Positions 35,850 through 47,300 of a DNA stretch of 64,000 nucleotides are shown here, one piece after another (position 1 is the stretch's first letter; every line of letters begins with the position of its first letter). The DNA is from Dichotomocladium elegans (taxonomy: Eukaryota; Mucoromycota; Mucoromycetes; Mucorales; Lichtheimiaceae): NCBI GenBank assembly GCA_025716815.1, contig JAIXMN010000005.1, positions 682,001-746,000 on the forward strand, written 5' to 3'. The translations under genes were made by a program, and so were the position numbers. A model generated the notes under the pieces. That model ran no database searches. It saw only the letters and a program-made list of their open reading frames with translations, and was not told where the DNA came from.

Positions 35850-37348
35850 TTAATGGATATAGTACCACTTGTCGTCTCCATTGTTTACCGCAGATTTGAT
35901 TATGTAAGGCTACATTTTGCATATTAGCTATCGTATTGCTGTGTTCCTATGAGTGCATACCTCGCCTGCAGGTTGTGATACACCAGCCTCATTCACCTTG
36001 TACGGCGAGTTCTCGACCGTTGCATTTGCTCTATGATTTGAATATTTTTAGTCTCCTTACTCTTACGCTATAAAAGGAAAAAGGAAGAATGGTTGAAAGA
36101 ACGCTTACACGCTGATGTCATGCGTATCGGCTTTGCATGGAATCTTTCCCTGGATGAGGTCCTTCCATGCTTGGTGCGTTTCCTCAATAATGTGAGCAGC
36201 GTATGCCTATAAACAGACTCAGATGAGATGATCTCTAGTTTGCTTTTATTTCCCCACCTCCACTCCATCCGTTACGATTTTATATTATTACCTTGTCCTT
36301 GCACTCGCCGTCAAATGCAAATTGGTTCGCAGGCTTTCCATCGGGAATTTTGTAAATCTTGAACCACTGGCGAGTTGCATCGATGAGGCCAGGATAATGC
36401 TTCTCAACATCCGCAATATCTAGCGGATCTCCCGCTTGAGAACATACACGCGACATGCATACAGCTTCATATATATATGTAAAAGTATTTACCGTTGATC
36501 TGGTCGGCCAGAGGATCCTTAGAATCAATAACCAGAACTTTCCAATCAGTCTCTCCCTCGTCCAAGAGCGCCATGATACCCAACACCTTGACTTGTTTGA
36601 CTTCGCCGGGATACCCGACCGCCTCGCCAATCTCGCACACATCTACTGGATCATTGTCACCTTTTGCTTGCGTCTCTTCATGAGTAGACATCGGATCTTC
36701 CCATGTCTATGTTTTATCGTGTCAGAAATAATTCTTCTTTTCCATATACTTTGCAGCCTCTGAATATCACATCTAACCTGAGGAAAACAGCCGTAGTTCC
36801 AGATGTATCCCTTGTACGGGAAGCAATTGCGGACGAAGCGCACCTTGCCTTTTTTAACGTCCTGCTTTAATGGATTAAAAGGTTCGCCGGTGGCCACCTT
36901 CCCAAGCGTTTAAGAAAGATACAATGCACTGCTCAGTCCATATTTTCTCCCGTCTTTCTGTTTTTCTTTACCTCCACTTTCGCATTCGACCAGCGGGGGA
37001 TCTCCACCACCATGTTGTACAGTGTCTTTTGTCCATTCGCATAAAGGGGAATATCATGAAATGGAGATATCGTCTTGCCATTCTGTTCTGATCGGTAATG
37101 AGTGCGTCGACTTTCCTTTTTTCAAAAACTTGCGCGAATGCTTCAAAGGAATTCAAGCCTCGGTTGCACACGCGTGGAATCCCCACCCCTTCTAGCTACA
37201 TACGAATATGAACACGGTAAGACGGTGTAAATTGCGTGCCAGACGCAATAGCCTTATAAGCAGGCGCCAAGGTTGACTGCATGCGCTGCACTGTAGCGCG
37301 TGCAAGAGGGCATAATGAGCCCGCCCTTGTTGAGCTGAGAAGAAGCAT
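35850..37348 (-). CDS. PPA2: Mitochondrial inorganic pyrophosphatase
   Basis: Soluble family I pyrophosphatase that hydrolyses pyrophosphate to phosphate with Mg2+. Exons 37348-37204, 37087-36972, 36897-36778, 36706-36493, 36428-36292, 36206-36109, 36030-35961 and 35909-35850 give 319 residues. The first exon encodes a basic, hydroxylated leader ([20 protein letters not shown]), so import into mitochondria is expected. The active site is complete: [34 protein letters not shown], the signature [19 protein letters not shown] and KDPLADQIN, then [12 protein letters not shown]. The last exon ([19 protein letters not shown]) was chosen by phase. The intron-1 acceptor at 37088 gives [13 protein letters not shown]; a slightly later AG would break phase. 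It is divergent from AIFM1. Confidence 0.92.
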
Positions 37349-37736
37349 GGTTGCTTTGTTCTAAACAGGAAGGAAGGAAGCAAGGGAAAAAAAAACTTTC
37401 TGTCTCGGTAACACAAATTACGCGAGAGGGCTGTTACGCTGAGTGCCCCTGTCAAACGCCATGACAGAGAGGACGAGAGTTGTAGAAATCTTTTCTTTAA
37501 AAGCGATAGGACAAAGCCAAAGGATGATAATATTGAGCAGAAGTAATAATATCCCTTTTATTTTTTTATATTGTTGAACAACACAGACGATTGTCTTTCA
37601 TCGGTACTGTCGGTAGTACGTACAGAGTTGCGAGTCAACGTCCTGTTAAGCGATTTCCTTTTTTTGTTTCTTCGGCAAAAAAAAAAAAAACGATTTCTTC
37701 CCTTTTTCCGACGACCCTGGCAAAAGAAAAGGAAAA
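37349..37736. promoter_or_regulatory. Divergent promoter region PPA2 / AIFM1
   Basis: 388 bp between the start codons of two genes for mitochondrial proteins, transcribed away from each other. T/A homopolymers lie just before the AIFM1 start. No specific site is claimed. Confidence 0.5.
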
Positions 37737-40326
37737 ATGTCAATGAATCTGCTACGTGTGTCTGCTGCTCGCTCAGCCCGTCGTGCGATTCCCAAAGCTC
37801 GTTCGGTGGCAATCGCTCGTTCATACGCGACACATGCCCACCCCGCTCAGCCAGAAGCCGCGAGCAACACTCCCTGGTTTCTCGGGTCACTTCTGGTCTT
37901 TGGTCCTATTCTCTTCAAGCTGACTTCCCCACCGCCCAAGAAGAAGAAGACGGCAGAGGAGCAGCCTCACATGGAAAATGTGAAGCAGGTCACTGTCAGC
38001 AATGACACCGTTGCTGAGGATTCAACCCCCGTTTCTGTGCCTGAGCCAAAGATCCAAAAGCCATATGTGCTCATTGGCGCCGGCACTGCATCGTTCGCTG
38101 CTGCCCAAGCGATTAAGGAAAAGGATCCTGAAGCGAACGTAATTAAAACAAATAGCAATCAGAGCGACGAAATTAGAATACTCTATCGTTCTGTTACTCA
38201 CGTGTTTGCGTCTGTGTGTGTGTGCGTGCATTTTGCATATTGGATAGGTTATCATCATCGGTGACGAGCAGTATGCCCCTTACATGAGGTAAAGAACGGA
38301 AGGGAAATACCGAGTAGGCGGGAAATAAAGGATAGCATAACGTTTGTTCATAATACAACAAAAAATGTAGACCCCCGTTATCTAAGGAACTTTGGTTCTC
38401 TGAAGATCCCGAGGTGGGAGAGACCCTTCTGTTCAAGGATGTAAGTATAGCATGGTACTTGGTCATGAACTAGTCTGGCTGATGATTAAATACTGGGTTT
38501 ATCTTAGTGGCAAGGGAACGAGCGCAAGTATGTTGCCACGTTTACTAATTGTCACGTATCTTGTCGCTAACAATATGTTGCTGCTCAGTACCATTTATAA
38601 GGAGCTTTCCGAATACCAGGTCATTGCTGACGCCTCGGGCTCTGATCTTCAGACGAATAAGATCAAGCTCTTGTTCAAGAAGGCTACCAAGCTCAATGTT
38701 GAGGACCACACTGTGACCCTGGAAGATGGCAGTGTCATTTACTATAACAAGGTTTGTATGACTGAAGAAAGCAATGATAATAGAAATCGTGTTTAATCCA
38801 TGTGGTTTCTATCCCAAGGTCTTGCTTGCTACTGGCGGTAGTCCCAAACTGCTCCCCAATCAACCTAAGGACATTGCCAATGTCACCACATTCCGTACTG
38901 TGGATGATTTTAAGAAGCTTAACAAGATCGCCAAGGCTGGTGCTCATATTGCTGTTGTTGGTGGCGGTTTCTTGGGCTCTGAACTTGCTGTCGCCCTAGC
39001 AAAGCGCGGTAAGACAGACCGCCAGGTTGGAAAAAAGTGGAAACTGACATGTTCGGATTTTAGCTGAGAAGGAGGGCTTGACGGTGACTCAAATCTTCCC
39101 AGAGGGTAAAGATTGTATTGATGTCAAATATCAAGGTTTATATACTTAATTATAAGACATCCCCGAATGTTCTAGAGGGTAACATGGCCAACGTTTTCCC
39201 GTCATATTTAACAAAGTGGACCACCTCGCGCGTCCGCAAATGTAAGTAATATCTTGTGCTACTGGGATATACATGCTGACATTTTTTAGTGGGTGTGGAT
39301 GTCAAGACCAACAGTGCCATCCAATCAATTACATCGAACGAGGGCAAGGTTGTTTTGGAGCTAGGCAACAATGAGAATGTCACGGTGGATCACGTTGTGG
39401 TTGCAGTTGGCATTGAACCCAGTGTTGATATTGCCAGAGAAGCTGGCTTAGAAATTGACGAAAAGAGAGCCGGAGTTGTCGTGAATGCCGAACTCGAAGC
39501 TCGCTCTGATGTCTTTGCTGCGGGTGACATGGTCTCTTTCCACGATGTCCAACTTGGCCGTCGTCGAATTGAACACCATGATCAGTAAGCGAAAGCAGAA
39601 ATCATAAACAATGACACCGATATTGATTCATGTTTTTTCAAATAGCGCTGTTCTGAGCGGCAGACATGCAGGCGAGAACATGGTAGGTGCCGCCAAGCCA
39701 TACCACCACCAATCGATGTTTTGGTAAGCAGTTAATTATCCCATATGGATATGTCTATTCACACACGCATGCATACCGCAAATAGGTCCGATTTAGGTCC
39801 CGAAGTCGGATATGAGGCTGTTGGTCTTGTGGATTCCCAACTTTCTACCGTAAGTGTCTGGGCCAAGGCCACTACCAAGGACACGCCTGCCATGGGTGCT
39901 GGTTTGGAGGCTGCAAGTCCCCGCGGAGCTGCTGCTGCTGGTGTTGCTCCTGCTACTGCGGACCCAGATGCGTCCGCTCAAGACACACCTAAACCTTCGA
40001 CTGGCAAGAACATTTTCGAGGATGAGAAGGTAGACACAGTGACAAGGAGTACAGCTGTGCTGGAGGAACCGGAACAACAATTGATCATTCGCTATGTATA
40101 GTTTGGCAAGGGTCTTGTCTTTTATGTCCGTGACAAAAAGATCGTCGGTCTTCTCCTCTTCAATGTTTTTGGCAAGGTGCAGGAGGCACGTGATATAATC
40201 AATGCCGGGTACACTTCTGAACAGATCGACGGGTTATTGAAGAAGTGAGTAAATATGCCGATCGAAGACAATGAATGCTAATTCGCTGTTCATAGGTTCA
40301 ATCTTCACGACGAAGACTCGCATTAG
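37737..40326 (+). CDS. AIFM1: Apoptosis-inducing factor, mitochondrial flavoprotein
   Basis: FAD-dependent NADH oxidoreductase of the mitochondrial intermembrane space; in animals it also supports respiratory-complex import and can be released in cell death. Thirteen exons: 37737-38138, 38248-38288, 38371-38440, 38508-38527, 38589-38751, 38819-39008, 39064-39105, 39176-39241, 39290-39584, 39646-39723, 39786-40029, 40102-40244 and 40296-40326, giving 594 residues. The Arg-rich leader ([19 protein letters not shown]) is followed by one membrane anchor ([16 protein letters not shown]). Then come the FAD-binding Rossmann motif ([13 protein letters not shown]), [12 protein letters not shown], the NADH-binding [35 protein letters not shown] and the AIF-C end ([10 protein letters not shown]). 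A Pro/Ala-rich insert replaces the C-terminal loop region of the animal protein. One exon is only 20 nt. Confidence 0.95.
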
Positions 40327-41323
40327 TAGAAGAAAACATATATTTTCATATTCTGTACATTTGTTTTCTTCAGCAGCTACGGATTATATATACATATATA
40401 GAATATTCACTGCTGATCTCGAAGCCTATTCAATTCCTGGCGACTGTCATGTGCTTTGGAAAGGACTATTGAACTTCAAGCGGCTAACTGCCTTCAACCC
40501 AGTTACTGCTGCATACGTATGCGGTGTCCTGTCATGCAAGGTTGTTTTAGACGACACGAGCTTCTTTTTTTTTTCTGGGTCTGATATTCTATCAAATGAT
40601 CTACGCCAAGGAGCCCGATTTAATTATTATAATGAGCAAGTTAGGGCGTTCGTAGCCTAAATGCCTACAACAAAGGAGAATTAGCGTAATTCCACAGCAT
40701 TTCCCTGTCCGTTCTCGATCCCCCCCCCAAACAATTTCTGTTTTAGCATCCAAGGGACACTGAGGAAAACCCCACAACCACACTATAAGCATCTGGCAAG
40801 GCTTTTGTTTATTTAATGCGATTAACATTGGTCGGGACATGTTGTAGCTGTTCACGCATGATGTGTAACCATAGAACTTTAACATCTTACTGCAGCAGAT
40901 CCGCATCGGTTTCTCCCTCAGTGCTGTTCTAGATCAACAGAAACAAAACATGTTGATGAATCTTATGGCAGTACTGTCCGATAGATCAAGTTGGTTGAGC
41001 CAAAAAGAAGGGGGGGGAGGAGGCTAGGAGAGAGAATGGAGCCCTGTTCGGGGTTTTTAAGCACACATACTTTTTATGCATGAGAAAAAAAAAAGAATAT
41101 ACATGCATGTGGACATGTATGGGTGTGCTGTACGTACTACCGACGAGTGTGGTTATTAGTGTCACCAAGAAGTTTGTTTACTATTTGTGCCTAACTTGAT
41201 TGGGATAAGGTTGACACCCCTGTTTCCGTCTTGCACCTCCTCAGACCTTTTCTTTTACTGCGCCATAGGTATAAATACAATGTGGGAAGCCACCTGTGCA
41301 GTTTTGTTTTTCCATTTCATTCA
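40327..41323. other. Intergenic region before the histidine-kinase gene
   Basis: About 1 kb with no supported gene; several short frames only. It ends in a plausible promoter for the gene starting at 41324 (CATAGGTATAAATACAAT lies at about 41265-41282, a TATA-like sequence roughly 45-60 bp upstream). Confidence 0.45.
41265..41282 (+). promoter_or_regulatory. TATA-like box of the histidine-kinase gene
   Basis: TATAAATA at about 41271-41278, some 50 bp ahead of the start codon at 41324. The match is good, but no transcription start is known. Confidence 0.4.
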
Positions 41324-44300
41324 ATGCCATCAACTTCTGGAGGAAACGAATCCCTAATGACCACGACAACCCCACCAAAAGAATCCGTCTGCCAATCCCA
41401 TGCCGGTATATGTGCGCTTCATATCCCAGGTTACCATTTTGATTCGCACATTTCTTCGAAACTCACTCACGGAGGAGCGGTTGATTATCTCTATGGCTCC
41501 AGGTGAGGGAAGAGAAGGAGAGGGTGGAGATGGGGGAGGCGCAAGGGAGGTGAAAAGGGAAAAAGACAGCGGATATGACAGTTGAAGCTAAATTTTAAAA
41601 TTGGTTGTGAACGAAGCGTGTCGACCCAAACGCCTATTGTGGCCAAGGTGTCTGCACAATCTTTCCAGCTCGAACAAGAGTTTTACTTGATGAAGAAACT
41701 CTATCAAGTCGAGGAAGGACCTCGTTACCTCGGTAGACAACATATGTCCACATAAAGGGAAAACACTCACCCCTCCCTTTTCCTCTCCCCACATCTAGTG
41801 CTGCCTTTGGATCTCATCTATCTGCCATCGGGGCTAAGAGTCTCTATCTTTGCCAATGAACTTAATGCTGTCCCATTCCAACTTCCATTGATCAACGCAT
41901 GCGTGGAAAATGACAACACATCCGCCAAAGACGACGATAACGATCTGCAGAAGAAGCAGCAGCAGCGGCAGTCAATTAACATTGACACGTTTTTAAAATT
42001 GGCAATCCAGTGCGTTGATTGCCTTGAATTTATTCATCGACATGGCTTCGTTCATGGCGAGATCCAACCCTCTGCATTCCACTACGAATGGCCACAGTCA
42101 TCGGGCGACGACAACCACACATTAAAACTCTGGAACATCGGATCAGGCGCAAAAGCTCTAGACGTGTACCTCCACCCGGAATGGTGGCGAAAGTTCACAA
42201 ACAGTGAAAAATCAATTAAGGATCTGCAGACCATGCTAGTGTACATCAGCCCGGAGCAGACGGGAAGATCAACTTATACAGTCAGCCATCGGTCGGATAT
42301 CTACTCGCTTGGCATGATGTTTTACGTGATGCTCACTGACCAGTATCCCTTCGACGGTGGACCCATTGAGATCATCAACAGCATCATCAGCCGCAAGATA
42401 CCAATGGTGCACCAAATAAGACCCGAGATACCAGCTATGATTTCGAAAATCGTCGAGAAGATGACAAATAAGGTTTCTTTTCTGGTTTTCTACCATTTTA
42501 GGGAGAGCGGGGAGAGAAGGAAATAGGAGAACAGCATTTTGTTAACATGGAGTTACTGCGCATTGCCTGCCCACTCACCCAAAAAAAAAGTCCCCTGACG
42601 AACGTTATGCCAGCGCCCACGGTATAAAGGCTGATCTCGGAGAATGCCTTAAACGACTTCAGGCTCCATGCAGAACCACTGGTGGCGATGTCAGAAACCC
42701 GAGTAGTCTGGTAACGGTCACAACCTTAGTCTATTTCGACATGAGTGCGAGCATACGTTCATGAGCCTAATAACCATGCAAAAACGATAGCAAATCACAT
42801 CGTTCCCTTTGGCAAGACATGATGTCGCCTCGGTCTTCACACTACCGCAAGCTGTGTATGGCCGTCAAAGGCTGACTCACAAGATCGTACACCTTGTGCA
42901 AAGTTATATGTCCCAATGCAAGTCGGCAGCCCAGTCTAGATTGGGTACTGCAAAAGCGGATATTCCAACATACATGCAGCATATAGGAGGAATAGAGCAT
43001 AACGACAATAGCTGCGGGGTACATCCGAGCGCAGCAGCTGCAACAGCACAGAGTTGCTTCTCCAAAAGGACGAATGATCCAAATATTCCCGATACGGCTG
43101 CAGTCGGCACCCTTCGCCCTGATAATCTCTTACTGTCAACAAACAGTCTTTTCCCTGCACCTGCTTTGACCGCTGGTAGGCAAAGAACCAGAATTATTGG
43201 CATTAATGGACCTGGCGGTACTGGTACGTACGTAAAATGTTTCTCCCACCTTCAGCGTGAAACGCTCCAAGTCTCACATATTTGAATTCGTTACATCAGG
43301 GAAGTCCACCATCTTTAGGGTCATCCTCATAACCGCACGGAAATTTGGGTAAGGCGTTCATGAATCACATCATCCCCCTCATTGACTGACACACGGAGGG
43401 AAACAAATAAGCTATGTCGCCGCTACCAAATTTGACGCTAGCAAAAAGAGCCCCTATGGCGGTTTCATTGCAGCACTCTCGCAGATCTTGGAGCAAATCC
43501 TGTCTGAGCCTCAATATAAGGTAGAGGCCTTCCGCAAACATCTCAAGGATTCGCTCAACGACCAGCTATACAACGTACATCTTCTTCTCGATGTCATCCC
43601 GAAACTTGCTCCTTTGCTGGCCTGCAATCATAATACCTGTACAATACCGTCCCCACAAGTAGGAAACCAGAGCAATAATATCGGCACGCAAATTCGCTTT
43701 CAAAATATCTTTGTGGAATTGCTCCGCTATATCAGCGCATGGTGTCCAGTTGCAATCGCAAGTACCGAGCATGCAATCTTTTTTTCTTCCTGTTGTGCGT
43801 GTATGACTAACAGACGAAATGTCTTTATTTAGTTTCTAGATGACATCCATCTTTCAGGTATAACTCGGCAATCCTCCACCTGGAAAAAAAAAAACCAAGG
43901 TAGAGAGCCACGCAAACATGCTTAAAATTTCTACTAGATGGCCCGTCCTTGGAGCTCGTCCAAGCACTCGTAGCCTCACGAGTGAAGGTTCTGCTCTGCA
44001 TAGCGTACCGCGAGACAGAAGTCCCTGAGAAGCTTCAGGAGGTATTGACCAATGATGATAGCGATAATCACATTCTTCGTGTCGGCGGGCTCGATATGAA
44101 GGCTATCATCGACCTCGTCTGCGACACACTCCATCGCTCGCGTGCAACAGACCGATATTCAGTTAGGCCGTTTGCAGAAGTGATTCACAAAAGGACGTGT
44201 GGCAATGCTTTTTATGTGGTCCAACTACTTCGTGCATTCGAGCGGAAAAAGTATATTTATTTTGACTGGGAGAGAAACATCTGGGACTTCTCTCTCGATG

Positions 44301-47300
44301 CCATCGAGGACAGTATCAAGAGGGAGGAGGGGCCAGCCTCGCAAAAGGACGGGTCAGTCGATGCTGTTGTCTCTTTTCTCGTTTCTAGGTTCAAAGAACT
44401 CCCGCAGGACGAGCAGAACATACTACAATGGGCGGCATTTGTCGGAGACACGTTTTCCTTGTCGGATGTCAGCAACTTGACTCTCACAGCATCATCCTCT
44501 TCGAGAGCGGGTGGCGACAATGGCGACACGATCGGGGTATCTGGTCCGCATCATGATGATGATGACGACGAGGAGTCGTTGCCGTCGCCATCGTCGTCGC
44601 CACTGCTGTCGCCGTCCTGCGAAGACCGCCGCATACTGGGTCAGCACCCTGCGACTGGCTCTCGTTACACAGGTCTGGAAGATGATCCCGCCAAAGCAAT
44701 CAAGGTACTGCGAAGTTCTCGAAGACCCCTGCAGAGTACCACGGCCGAAAGTAGTTCGGATGAAAGCCAGAGATCGGACGATAGTCATCGAGTCATAGAA
44801 ACATCGGTAACGCAGCAGGCGGACGCCCATCTACCATCAAAGGCCCGCAATATCATGGGCGCTCTCTATTCCATCATCCAGGAAGGCTATATTGTCCAAG
44901 TTCAGGGAGACGTATTCAGATGGTCTCACGATTGCCTTTCGCAGGCCGCAATGAATCTTGCCGATCCAGAGGAAACAGGCCAAATCCATTTCAGAATCGC
45001 AAAGCAGCTTATGAAAGGCAAAGTATCCTTTTAGCTATCCCGACCAGAATGGGCTCATTTCATTTACCTAATGGTTTTCTTTATTTTTTTATCACGTAAC
45101 AATAGGCCCTGATGTTGACGTCTTCCATATTTCCAACAATCTCTTGAAGTGTGAGCGCATGGTTGCTGTGGCTTCGGCTACGACGGCCGAGTCCTGGAAT
45201 CCATTCCGAGATATTCTGATCACTGCCGGCAACCGGAGCCGAGCATTGGGTGCACACAAGATGGCCTTTGCCTATTACAAGAGTGCGATACGGCTTGGCG
45301 AGCCCGCGGTCGACTGGAACGATGCCAACTACGACAAGTCGTTGAGTCTCTATACAAATGCTGCTGCCTTGAGCTGGATCGTGGGAGAGTATTGTCACAC
45401 GGAAAATATCTTGACAACCCTCTTTCGTTACTCTCGAAACGCAATTGACCGCTTCCCTGCTTACCAGATTCGATCGAATTATTATTCCAGTCGCCAGATG
45501 CATGAACAGGGAAACGAAACACTGCTCGAGTGTCTTGACGACCTTGGCTATGGCAAATTTACGATCGACATAACAGACGCTGAGCTCGCAACTGTCTATG
45601 AAGAAGTGGACACCTTGATAAAAACAATCGGTATGGATGCCATCGTCTTCCTGGGCGTATGCGATGATCCATTGCTTCAGGCAACCATGTCCATTCTGGA
45701 GGAAATGTAAGGAATGATTCCGGGATGAGAGAAGCAAGAGTTCCGGCTAACATGACGTTGGAAACGGGCAGGTGCACAGTTGCTTATTGGCTTGGAAAGA
45801 AGAAGGAAATGTATGCTCTGGCATGCCGCATACTTAAGCTTTCCATGACCAAAGGTATGACCAATGTGTCCGGAATAGCCTTCATTTTCGCCGGTCTAGG
45901 CTATGTTGAGCTCTATAAACAATTTAACTATGGCGAGGTTTGCAGTTCCTTCCAATTGAGTGGATTTGGGTTCATTTTTCTCCTTACTGTATGGTTTGTT
46001 TCTGCTTTCGCTTAGATGGTTGGTTCGATTGGCGTGAAGCTGTCAGAAAAATACAGCTCAAATTACGAGATTGGTCGCACATACTTTTTATACGGTCTTT
46101 TTCTCCTCCCATGGAAAAGGGCGCACCAGCGAGAGTCGATGCGGTGGTTCCAGACTGCGATGCCCATCTCAACCGCGGCTGGCGACCGGATATTTGGATC
46201 CTTCAGCCAGTTGCATATCGCTGCGTCGATGCTTACGCTCGGCCACAATCTGAACGACGTGGCACGGCAGGCCGAGTCTGTCTTCCAGGACACCAAAACA
46301 TGGACGTTATCAAGCAACGCTGCCAGTCTTTCACAATGCCTGATCCGAACAGTCAAGTCGCTGCAGGGACTGACGTATACAGATACGCCGGAGGTTTTCG
46401 ACGGCGATGACGGCTTCTGCGACCAGACGTTTGTCAGTCAACACTGCCACCTGGGTACGTCCAACCCGGAGGTGCCGCTGAGCTGGTACGAGTCTTACAA
46501 GATCATGCCGTTGGTTCTCTATGGTCACTGGGACGAGGCCATTCGGGTTGGATATCGGTGCCTGGCCAGCCTGGGTAGCCATCCGTGCCACAAGCATGTG
46601 GCAATGATGCTGTTTTATTTTTCACTTGCGTTAGTCGAGAAGCTGCGGTCCGCGGCGGGCATCCGGGGAGAGGAGCAGACCGCTTACCTTGACCAACTCG
46701 AGGCGAACCAGGAATTCTTGCATGAGTGGGCCATCCACAGCCCGATCAATTATTTAATGTACTGGACGATGGTGGAGGCTGAGCGGGCTACACTCGAGAC
46801 ACCCTTGGATATCGGTAAAGTCGGTCATCTTTATGAAAAGTCCATAGATCAAGCTCGAGAAGGCGCGTGGGTCATCGAGATGTGTGTGATGCATGAGTTC
46901 ACCGGAGCGTTTTATGATCGGTGCGGCATGCACAATGTCGCGCATGGATTTATCAAGAAGGTAAATGGAGTGAATATATATGAATACTGTGGTGGTAGAT
47001 TTAAACTAGCCAAATTCCTAATCCCATCCACTCGTCTCCCCCCCCCAAAAAAAAAATAGGCGATCAGGCTCTACAAAGGCCACGGGTCGTTTGGAAAAGC
47101 ACAACATCTCAATAAAAAGTATCGGAAACTTCTGGAAAGATGCGGCGACCGTCGGGAAAGAGTTCCTGCCGAGGCTGGTGTCCAGACCGACGGTTTGTTG
47201 TATGCGGGCGAAGGCTCTACTTTGCCTGGGTCCTGGAATCCACTCTTGTCAAAAGAAGGTACCACCCAAGCTCCCACCACTAGTGCCAATGAGCCATTTA

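Noticed and set aside
45081..45737. 218-codon open frame on the minus strand
   Set aside because: Antisense to a histidine-kinase exon with clear in-phase splicing; no family resemblance.
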